Shown in pieces: positions 1 through 4,738 of a stretch of DNA of 5,513 nucleotides (positions are counted from its first letter, which is position 1; every line of letters starts with the position of its first letter). The notes under the pieces were generated by a model. That model did no database searches. It was not told the origin of the DNA and saw nothing but the letters and a program-made list of their open reading frames with translations. The stretch covers positions 1 through 5,513 of the forward strand of contig JAUSPJ010000293.1 of assembly GCA_030655795.1 (NCBI GenBank). The letters run 5' to 3'. The stretch comes from Fidelibacterota bacterium. GTDB taxonomy: Bacteria > Fidelibacterota > UBA2242. A program made the translations under genes and the position numbers.

Positions 1-27
1 ACCCCGCTCTCATGAGTGGGGTTTCTT
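1..27 (+). terminator. Rho-independent terminator of an upstream gene, cut by the window edge
   Basis: Bases 1-25 are identical to most of the complete hairpin at 935-962. ACCCCGCTC (1-9) pairs with GAGTGGGGT (14-22) around a TCAT loop, with one G-T pair, and a T-rich run follows. The left foot of the stem lies outside the window. It should end a gene to the left, which by analogy with the second copy could be another ice-binding protein gene. Confidence 0.7.
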
Positions 28-118
28 ATTCATTTTCACTAATCACTATAGAGGAATTTATGAAGATTTATACAACAAATGCAGCAAGTTTTTTAAGCCG
101 ATGGACGCATTTCGTCGG
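1..118 (+). repeat. Direct repeat copy 1: terminator-leader-signal-peptide module
   Basis: This stretch matches 938-1055 at an offset of 937 bp. Bases 1-98 are identical to 938-1035. Between 99 and 118 four bases differ (99, 105, 110 and 114), and after 118 the two copies diverge. The module contains a terminator hairpin, a short AT-rich leader, the ribosome binding site and the first codons of an ice-binding protein gene. The repeat may continue left of the window, because the hairpin is already cut at base 1. Perfect identity across non-coding sequence, next to diverged coding sequence, suggests recent duplication or gene conversion. Confidence 0.95.
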
Positions 119-896
119 TGTCTCGCTAAGAACGGGACTGACCACTGTATTACCCTTATTTCTTTTAATAGCGGGTTGTACAAAAGATGTAACAGGTCCA
201 ACATCAATAGTTATACCTCTTCAAACTACCGTGCAGGCAACGGTCAACCTTCGCTCAACCGCAGGTTTTGTGATTCTTGCCGGTTCGTTAATTTCCAACA
301 TTCCAACATCTGCCATTACCGGAGATATCGGATTGAGTCCGGCTGCCGGCAGTAATATCACCGGATTTGGTGGAGAGGAAGTAACTGGGACAATCTACAC
401 GGTCGATGCTTCCGGTCCCGCAGGTTCAGTTCCTGATGCTACTGGGCTCACTACGGCCAAGGGCTATCTAACGACAGCGTATAACGATGCCGCTGGACGC
501 ACAACAACAGATATGGTACTTCTTGACGGAAATATCGGCGGACTGACACTCACACCCGGGCTCTATAACTCGAGTGGATCACTTGAAATATCGTCAGGTG
601 ATCTCACCTTCGATGCCAAGGGGGATGCACCTGCTGTTTTCATTCTGCAGATGGCATCCACATTGAACACAACATCGGGTCGCCAGATTATTTTGAGCGG
701 CGGTGTAAAGGCTTCGAACATTTTTTGGCAGGTTGGCACTTCAGCGACTCTTGGAACGACCTCGGTCTTCAAAGGAACAATAATGGCTGATCAATCAATC
801 TCGCTGAATACCGGTGCAACAGTTGAAGGCAGATTGTTAGCACGCATTGCCGCGGTAACTTTAGCCGGCAATACTGTTGTAAAACCTACTCTATAA
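60..896 (+). CDS. DUF3494 ice-binding (antifreeze-like) lipoprotein
   Basis: This 278-residue protein belongs to the DUF3494 ice-binding family, whose discontinuous beta-solenoid binds ice crystals. An N-terminal hydrophobic segment ends in the lipobox L-I-A-G-C with Cys40, so I infer a lipoprotein anchored in a membrane, probably exposed on the cell surface. A linker of about 20 residues leads into the family domain (about 62-278). Family landmarks include a VNL..TAGFVILAG opening, PTSAITGDIGLSP (82-94), the YNDAAGRTT segment, NIGGLTLTPGLY, NIFWQVG and the closing TVEGRLLARIAAVTLAGNTV. The length fits a single-domain member. ATG at 60 is chosen because GAGG (51-54) sits 5 bases upstream; an in-frame ATG at 12 lies inside the terminator hairpin. 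The next gene is a broken paralogue with an identical leader. Family assignment is firm. Ice binding itself is inferred, as some members are thought to act in adhesion. Confidence 0.9.
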   Translation: MKIYTTNAASFLSRWTHFVGVSLRTGLTTVLPLFLLIAGCTKDVTGPTSIVIPLQTTVQATVNLRSTAGFVILAGSLISNIPTSAITGDIGLSPAAGSNITGFGGEEVTGTIYTVDASGPAGSVPDATGLTTAKGYLTTAYNDAAGRTTTDMVLLDGNIGGLTLTPGLYNSSGSLEISSGDLTFDAKGDAPAVFILQMASTLNTTSGRQIILSGGVKASNIFWQVGTSATLGTTSVFKGTIMADQSISLNTGATVEGRLLARIAAVTLAGNTVVKPTL

Positions 897-934
897 AATA
901 GTTAGACTAAAGTCCAAATCAAAGAATGAACACT

Positions 935-962
935 GAAACCCCGCTCTCATGAGTGGGGTTTC
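935..962 (+). terminator. Rho-independent terminator of the ice-binding gene
   Basis: GAAACCCCGCTC (935-946) pairs with GAGTGGGGTTTC (951-962) around the loop TCAT, giving a 12-bp stem with one G-T pair. A T-rich run (TTATTCATTTT) follows. It lies 38 bases after the stop codon at 894-896 and is also the start of the second copy of the repeat module. The following pseudogene therefore lies immediately behind a terminator, with fewer than 30 bases for a promoter. Confidence 0.85.
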
Positions 963-1055
963 TTATTCATTTTCACTAATCACTATAGAGGAATTTATGA
1001 AGATTTATACAACAAATGCAGCAAGTTTTTTAAGCTGATGGGCGCACTTCCTCGG
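938..1055 (+). repeat. Direct repeat copy 2: terminator-leader-signal-peptide module
   Basis: Second copy of the module at 1-118, identical for the first 98 bases (938-1035). The first difference is C99 to T1036, which turns an arginine codon into a stop. Three more changes (1042, 1047 and 1051) precede complete divergence after 1055. The break in similarity falls inside the signal peptide, so the shared unit is the regulatory and translation-start block rather than the whole gene. Confidence 0.95.
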
Positions 1056-1128
1056 AGCGATGCTGACGGTTGCTTTGATGGTGCCTGCCGCCATCGCTGA
1101 CGGTCCAGATGCAGTAAACCTTGGAACT
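997..1128 (+). pseudogene. Ice-binding protein pseudogene: premature stop and IS3 insertion
   Basis: ATG 997 has the same GAGGAA ribosome binding site and the same first 13 codons (MKIYTTNAASFLS) as the intact gene. Codon 14 is TGA (1036-1038), where the intact copy has CGA. Reading past the stop in frame gives WAHFLGAMLTVALMVPAAIA, then DGPDAVNLGT. This looks like an ordinary Sec signal peptide with an AIA cleavage site, followed by the first residues of a DUF3494 domain (family members often begin VNLGTAGNFVILA). Similarity stops at 1128, where an IS3-family element begins, so about 200 residues are missing. Unlike its neighbour it has no lipobox, so the ancestral product was probably freely secreted. 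In-frame ATGs at 1060 and 1078 could not restore function, because the domain is gone. Confidence 0.8.
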
Positions 1129-1146
1129 GAGTTTTCCCCTAAAAAC

Positions 1147-1175
1147 TTGACAGTGTGTTAAGGTGGAAAAATGAT
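1147..1175 (+). promoter_or_regulatory. Candidate promoter of the IS3 transposase
   Basis: A perfect -35 box TTGACA (1147-1152) lies 17 bases before AATGAT (1170-1175), a 4 of 6 match to the -10 consensus. It sits just inside the left end of the element and 29 bases upstream of the orfA start, a usual place for an IS promoter. The weak -10 box keeps confidence moderate. Confidence 0.45.
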
Positions 1176-1203
1176 TAACTTTGACCAATGAAAAGGGGGA
1201 AAG

Positions 1204-1488
1204 ATGAAACGCAGAAAATTCAGTTCGGAATTCAAATCCAAGGTTGCCTTGGAAGCACTCAAAGGGCTTAAAACGTTAAACGAAATTGCCCGTGAATATG
1301 AGGTTCACCCGAACCAGATCAGTACATGGAAGAAACAATTACCGGAACGATTACCGCAACTATTTTCTGAAAAGCCCTGGTCCTCAAGTGAGCATGACCG
1401 GGAAAAGGAAATGCTATACCAGCAAATTGGCCAACTTCAGGTTGAACTGACTTGGCTAAAAAAAAAGGTTAACATCATCAATTCCTGA
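1204..1488 (+). CDS. IS3-family transposase OrfA (helix-turn-helix protein)
   Basis: This 94-residue protein has the usual length and layout of IS3-family OrfA, the subunit that recognises the element's ends. Residues 1-55 form the transposase-8 type helix-turn-helix: MKRRKFSSEFKSKVALEAL, then LNEIAREYEVHPNQISTWKK. Residues 68-90 (DREKEMLYQQIGQLQVELTWLKKK) form the leucine-zipper-like helix used for multimerisation. The run AGGGGGAAAG directly before ATG 1204 is a strong ribosome binding site. The 3' end carries nine A residues (1458-1466), the kind of slippery tract where IS3 elements shift frame to make an OrfAB fusion. Here the -1 frame meets a stop at once (1470-1472), while orfB lies in the +1 frame. 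Intact as a reading frame, but its partner is broken, so at most it could act as a DNA-binding inhibitor. Confidence 0.88.
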   Translation: MKRRKFSSEFKSKVALEALKGLKTLNEIAREYEVHPNQISTWKKQLPERLPQLFSEKPWSSSEHDREKEMLYQQIGQLQVELTWLKKKVNIINS

Positions 1489-1498
1489 TTGTCGGATT

Positions 1499-1826
1499 AT
1501 GATAGATATGAATCATCCGCAGTTATCAATAAATCGTCAATGCGAACTTTTAGAAGTCCCTAGATCAAGTTATTATTATGAACCAGTTCCAGAGAGCCAA
1601 TTGAATTTGGCATTAATGCGATTGATTGATGCCCTGTATACCAGAAGACCATTTTATGGCAGTCCTCGCATGACCCGGTATTTACGATCCAAGGGGTATT
1701 CTGTTAATCACAAGCGCATTGAACGTTTGATGAGATTAATGGACTTACAGGCTGTTTATCCGAGGAAGAATCTAAGTTGCCCCATTCCTTTACCACAAAA
1801 TATATCCCTATTTGCTACGAGGCCTT
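1499..1826 (+). pseudogene. IS3-family transposase OrfB fragment, frameshifted and truncated
   Basis: The reading frame from ATG 1499 gives the N-terminal region of IS3 OrfB: HPQLSINRQCELLEVPRSSYYY, then LMRLIDALYTRRPFYGSPRMTRYLRSKGYSVN and KRIERLMRLMDLQAVYP, matching the HTH_21 region. After about residue 98 the frame leaves the family pattern. Shifting by one base at about 1793-1794 recovers HKIYPYLLRGL (1794-1826), the normal lead-in to the DDE domain, so a one-base insertion (probably an extra C) is present. IS sequence then ends. The original frame runs on to a stop at 1913-1915 through antisense DUF5916 sequence and means nothing there. All three DDE catalytic residues are missing. The frame is open upstream to 1460 without a start, which fits a protein once made as an OrfAB fusion. 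Confidence 0.85.
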
Positions 1827-2936
1827 ATCGTAAGTCAGAACACCTTTATTATCATCTTCAGGAACCCAGCCTTGCGGATTGCGCCCAATTCGCCTGGAGT
1901 AGAATAAATTATTGAATTGGGCGTCGCCATCGCCAAATCCCAGACTGAAACGCATGATATTACTGCCTTCCATAAAAAACGGACGGTTTTCGTTGAAGTA
2001 GGTTTCAAATTCCGTCAGATTAAAATCTGCCGGGTCCGCTTCAACCTGACCAAAATCCGGATTAATGGTGGCATTAAACATCAGTCCTTTGGGACTAGTG
2101 TAGCGAATATCAGCGCCAATATTTGACAGCAGATCATAATTATTTTCATGAACCGGATTGACTAAATTTTCGGAAATAGCCGCCGACCCGGCCATATAAG
2201 GCGCAATATAAATTGGATTTTTCACCTTAATATCCTTCAATCCGGTCAGTGAGCCATATTGAGATACAAAGCCCTCTTCCCCACGAGACCAGTAAGACCA
2301 TACGGACAATTCTTTATTGTGACGCGGTAATTTTCGGTATACCTGAAAACCCCATCTCATATTTTCGCTGCTTGTAAAACGCAGTTCACGAAAAGGTATC
2401 CGCCACTCCGCGGTCCAGCCGTTTTCATCGACATGTGAATCACCTTCCCAGACCGCATCCCAGTCATCGTCCGCATTGGTATCGTCAAAACGCCGCAAGT
2501 CGTGTTTGACGCCGGCGGCATTAATCCCGAATTCAAAAGCCGTGCGATTATCATTATAAGTGTCAATCGAGACATAGATCCAGTCCGATTCGGAATAATT
2601 ATCACGTCGGGTAAGAATGGCGCTTATCTTCTCCGGCTCAGGGTCATGTGCCCGGGCGCCGACATAAAGGTAATCATTATCATAAAACACACAGAATTCG
2701 GTCCGGTATGTTTCCGGCGTCCCATCATTGGGATCACGCTGAATGAATCCTCCCTGCCAATTGCTATTCTGCCAGACCGCTTCATCAATAATACCATCGA
2801 TCGTCAGTTTTTCACTGTTTATATAAACCGCCGTGGCTTCCCGAAGTCTGAATAAATCCAGTTCCTCAGGTGTGAGTTTTGCTATCGATAAAAATGGCAG
2901 AATGAGAATCATCCCCAATAAAATTGATCGTTTCAC
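1815..2936 (-). CDS. CBM9-like / DUF5916 surface protein, C-terminally truncated
   Basis: Starting at GTG 2936 the product has 373 residues and opens with a signal peptide (KRSILLGMILILPFLSIA), so it is exported. Residues about 37-225 resemble the CBM9-like carbohydrate-binding fold (LTIDGIIDEAVWQNS, DNDYLYVGARAHDPEP, NGWTAEWRIPFRELRF). Residues about 235-360 match the DUF5916 start, with the hallmark INPDFGQVEADPADFN, ENRPFFMEGSNI and LFYSRRIGRNPQG. Family members are usually around 700-900 residues with a long, probably barrel-forming C-terminus, which is missing here. After GWVPEDDNKGVLTYDK the sequence runs into the truncated IS3 element, whose bases supply the last residues and the TAG stop (1815-1817). 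The family's role is not well defined; binding of polysaccharide at the outer membrane is an inference. The product is probably non-functional. Confidence 0.8.
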   Translation of the reverse strand: MKRSILLGMILILPFLSIAKLTPEELDLFRLREATAVYINSEKLTIDGIIDEAVWQNSNWQGGFIQRDPNDGTPETYRTEFCVFYDNDYLYVGARAHDPEPEKISAILTRRDNYSESDWIYVSIDTYNDNRTAFEFGINAAGVKHDLRRFDDTNADDDWDAVWEGDSHVDENGWTAEWRIPFRELRFTSSENMRWGFQVYRKLPRHNKELSVWSYWSRGEEGFVSQYGSLTGLKDIKVKNPIYIAPYMAGSAAISENLVNPVHENNYDLLSNIGADIRYTSPKGLMFNATINPDFGQVEADPADFNLTEFETYFNENRPFFMEGSNIMRFSLGFGDGDAQFNNLFYSRRIGRNPQGWVPEDDNKGVLTYDKAS

Positions 2937-2944
2937 AATCCAGT

Positions 2945-2948
2945 CTCC
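2945..2948 (-). promoter_or_regulatory. Ribosome binding site that selects the GTG 2936 start
   Basis: On the minus strand GGAG (2948-2945) lies 8 bases upstream of GTG 2936. Starting there places the charged K-R of the signal peptide at residues 2-3. The longer in-frame ATG at 2963 has no comparable site, adds a polar stretch before the signal peptide, and overlaps the candidate -10 box. Confidence 0.65.
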
Positions 2949-2961
2949 ACTTTCAGTTTTC

Positions 2962-2990
2962 ATTACAATTCATGGTATAAAGACGATCAA
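2962..2990 (-). promoter_or_regulatory. Candidate sigma-70-like promoter of the DUF5916 gene
   Basis: Reading the minus strand, TTGATC (2990-2985) and TGTAAT (2967-2962) are separated by 17 bases, giving 4 of 6 and 5 of 6 consensus matches. Transcription would begin around 2955, leaving a short leader with the GGAG site ahead of GTG 2936. The 157-bp gap to the divergent kinase gene is AT-rich. I found no convincing plus-strand promoter in it. Confidence 0.4.
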
Positions 2991-3093
2991 ATGCAAAAAA
3001 AAGCTGTCCATTTTAGAAATTCTCTTTATCCGATTAAAAAAAATGCTAAACTATATGGCGAAATCTTTAGGACAATTAAATTATATACAGATT

Positions 3094-4053
3094 ATGAAGA
3101 CAATTGAATTAACTCTCGGCATTGACATCGGTGGAACCAACACTAAATTCGGCCTGGTAGATAGAAATGGTAAGGTATATCTCCGTGACAGTCTGAACAC
3201 TGAGGCCGACAAACCCGCTGAATACCTTTTAAAGCGTCTGTTTAAAAAATTGAAGGATGGAGTTGGAAACATCTCTGAACATGTTGTAATTAAAGGAGTC
3301 GGAATAGGCGCTCCCAACGCGAATCATTATACCGGAAAAATTGACCATCCGCCAAACCTGAGCTGGGTTTCAGTTGATCTGGTTGCGCTGATCAGACAGC
3401 ATATCGATCTGCCGGTCAGCGTCACCAACGATGCGAATGCCGCCGCATTAGGCGAAATGGCGTTTGGAAATGCCCGGGGTATGCAAAATTTCATCGAGAT
3501 CACCCTTGGAACCGGTGTCGGCAGTGGAATCGTTGTCAACGGTGAACTGGTTTACGGCCACGACGGATTTGCCGGTGAGATGGGACATGTGACAGTTGAA
3601 CGAAACGGACGCAAATGCGGATGCGGACGGCTGGGATGCCTCGAAGCCTATGCCTCGGCCACCGGAATTACCCGAACCATGCGCCAACTTCTCGATTCTT
3701 CGGATCATCCCAGCGATCTGCGGTTTCTCTCTGACGCTGAATTAAGTTCCAAAAAAATATACGATGCCGCTCTGGCGAAGGATAGATTAGCGCTCGAAGC
3801 ATTTGAAATTACCGGCCGCTACCTTGGCGAAGGAATGGCGAATGCCGTACTCTATTTCAGTCCCGAAGCCTTCATCCTGTTTGGTGGTTTGGCCGCCGCC
3901 GGCGATTTGATTTTCCAGCCGGTAAAAAAATATATGGAAGCCAATCTGCTGCCTATTTTTAAAAATAAGGTGAAAATCCTCCCCTCGGGTCTGCCCATGA
4001 GTGACGCCGCTATCCTGGGAGCCAGCGCCCTGATCTGGCATGAAATCAACTAA
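3094..4053 (+). CDS. ROK-family sugar kinase, probably glucokinase
   Basis: This 319-residue protein is a complete ROK-family kinase, probably cytoplasmic, transferring phosphate from ATP to a sugar, most likely glucose to glucose 6-phosphate at the entry to glycolysis. The ATP phosphate-binding motif LGIDIGGTNTK lies at residues 8-18. VTNDANAAALGE (110-121) carries the catalytic base Asp113. TLGTGVGSGIV (137-147) is the second phosphate loop. E162-x-G-H165 followed by CGCGRLGC gives the ROK sugar-binding glutamate and the zinc ligands His165, Cys175, Cys177 and Cys182, and E184 follows. No N-terminal helix-turn-helix is present, so it is a kinase rather than a ROK repressor. ATG 3094 is chosen because the fold begins at once; in-frame ATGs at 3043 and 3055 would add an AT-rich non-conserved tail. 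No clear Shine-Dalgarno is seen. N-acetylmannosamine or fructose kinase activity cannot be excluded. Confidence 0.92.
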   Translation: MKTIELTLGIDIGGTNTKFGLVDRNGKVYLRDSLNTEADKPAEYLLKRLFKKLKDGVGNISEHVVIKGVGIGAPNANHYTGKIDHPPNLSWVSVDLVALIRQHIDLPVSVTNDANAAALGEMAFGNARGMQNFIEITLGTGVGSGIVVNGELVYGHDGFAGEMGHVTVERNGRKCGCGRLGCLEAYASATGITRTMRQLLDSSDHPSDLRFLSDAELSSKKIYDAALAKDRLALEAFEITGRYLGEGMANAVLYFSPEAFILFGGLAAAGDLIFQPVKKYMEANLLPIFKNKVKILPSGLPMSDAAILGASALIWHEIN

Positions 4054-4079
4054 GCGAATTATCAACTTAATAAAAACAC

Positions 4080-4106
4080 AAAAGTCCCTCCGGAAGAGGG
4101 ACTTTT
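4080..4106. terminator. Bidirectional Rho-independent terminator
   Basis: AAAAGTCCCTC (4080-4090) pairs perfectly with GAGGGACTTTT (4096-4106) around a CGGAA loop, giving an 11-bp stem. The T residues of the stem serve as the U-tract in the plus direction. In the minus direction TTTTGTGTTTTTA follows the stem. It begins 27 bases after the kinase stop and 26 bases beyond the stop of the convergent small gene, so it can end both transcripts. Confidence 0.88.
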
Positions 4107-4131
4107 CAGATTATCATTTGTGAGTCCGCGA

Positions 4132-4455
4132 TTAAACCATCGCACTTCGCAATTTTCGTTTCAATGACTTGATCTGGCTGCGGACATGCACCAGTTTTTT
4201 ATGATCGCCGCCCGCCAGAGCCTCATCCCGTAATTTCTTCAGATCGTTAATTTTACTTTTAATCTTTTTCTTGTTGACCCCAACAACCTTGTGGTGCACG
4301 TACATATCAATATTGAGGGCTTTACAGATTGCCTCCAGAAGATGGTCCTTATTCAATTGGGTGTAGCCCTTGACGGCCTCACTGTCAATCTTCGAGGCAA
4401 TTTCCCGCATTTCGGCAACTGTTTTGTGCTTCAGTTCATTAAATGTGTAATCCAT
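4132..4455 (-). CDS. Small Rho-N/SAP-like domain protein with a basic helical tail
   Basis: This 107-residue protein has no signal peptide or membrane segment. Residues about 6-48 (LKHKTVAEMREIASKI, then LNKDHLLEAICKALNI) resemble the Rho termination factor N-terminal-like / SAP-type helical domain, which commonly binds nucleic acid. A short linker (MYVHHKVVGVN) leads to a lysine- and arginine-rich amphipathic helix pair (about 62-105: KKKIKSKINDLKKLRDEAL and VRSQIKSLKRKLR), likely a coiled coil or RNA/DNA contact surface. Start choice is firm: AGGAGGA (4468-4462) lies 6 bases before ATG 4455. It has its own promoter and shares a terminator with the convergent kinase. Function is unknown; nucleic-acid binding is inferred from domain resemblance and charge. 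Confidence 0.75.
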   Translation of the reverse strand: MDYTFNELKHKTVAEMREIASKIDSEAVKGYTQLNKDHLLEAICKALNIDMYVHHKVVGVNKKKIKSKINDLKKLRDEALAGGDHKKLVHVRSQIKSLKRKLRSAMV

Positions 4456-4494
4456 TTATCTTCCTCCTGACTAATTTACATAATTGCAGATAGT

Positions 4495-4522
4495 AATATA
4501 GAAACAGAAATGGAAATATCAA
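4495..4522 (-). promoter_or_regulatory. Candidate sigma-70-like promoter of the Rho-N-like gene
   Basis: On the minus strand TTGATA (4522-4517) and TATATT (4500-4495) are separated by 16 bases, with 5 of 6 and 4 of 6 consensus matches. The expected transcription start is near 4488, leaving a leader of about 30 bases that contains the strong AGGAGGA site. Confidence 0.5.
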
Positions 4523-4667
4523 GGTGGTTTTTAGGCGTAACAACAGGACAAACGATATTTTCTCAATGGTATATCAGCAAAAATAAAGGTAAAATCTCAA
4601 TTGACCCGATGAACGATACGATAAGGATATAATTGATGATTATTCAAATTATTTTTATAAATTTATG

Positions 4668-4683
4668 TTGAAATGTTTTTCAA
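4668..4683. repeat. Short inverted repeat upstream of the restriction-modification gene
   Basis: TTGAAATGTTTTTCAA has 6-bp arms (TTGAAA and TTTCAA) around a 4-base centre. It lies 55 bases before the GTG start of the R-M gene, 34 bases after a TATAAT box (4628-4633) whose upstream TTGACC (4601-4606) is 21 bases away, too far for a standard promoter. It could be an operator, but arms this short occur by chance in AT-rich DNA. I see nothing else definite in the 283-bp gap 4456-4738 apart from the minus-strand promoter. Confidence 0.25.
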
Positions 4684-4738
4684 TGTCTAAAGCGGATGGA
4701 ACCATGTATAAAATACTTTTTATCGATTACTAAAACCG

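Larger units (their letters stand above)
1128..1826 (+). mobile_element. 3'-truncated IS3-family insertion sequence
   Basis: The element starts near TGAGTTTTCCCCTAAAAACT, where the ice-binding pseudogene loses its reading. This fits the TG... ends of IS3-family elements, though the exact first base is uncertain by one or two. It contains orfA (helix-turn-helix) and the first part of orfB. The right side stops near 1826, just after a segment that decodes as HKIYPYLLRGL, which in IS3 transposases comes immediately before the DDE integrase core. The catalytic domain and right terminal repeat are therefore absent, no target-site duplication can be read, and the element cannot move by itself. The sequence beyond belongs to a minus-strand DUF5916 gene. 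Confidence 0.85.

Noticed and set aside
12..59. In-frame ATG at 12 that would lengthen the ice-binding protein by 16 residues.
   Set aside because: It lies inside a terminator hairpin, has no ribosome binding site and would put a tail before the signal peptide. ATG 60 has GAGG at a good distance.
1060..1160. A short secreted peptide restarted at ATG 1060 in the ice-binding pseudogene, ending in the IS.
   Set aside because: It would hold only a weak signal sequence without a charged start and about ten DUF3494 residues before IS-coded nonsense. No ribosome binding site is seen.
1831..1915. The tail of the OrfB frame as extra transposase sequence.
   Set aside because: Past the IS boundary it is only the antisense of the DUF5916 gene and has no IS3 similarity.
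2833..3093. Upstream extension of the kinase reading frame, including in-frame ATGs at 2833, 3043 and 3055.
   Set aside because: The frame overlaps the start of the minus-strand DUF5916 gene and an AT-rich gap, and the ROK fold begins eight residues after ATG 3094.
4704..4733. Nine-codon upstream frame (MYKILFIDY) ahead of the R-M gene, as a leader peptide or remnant of a response-regulator start.
   Set aside because: Too short to judge, without a convincing ribosome binding site or attenuator hairpin.
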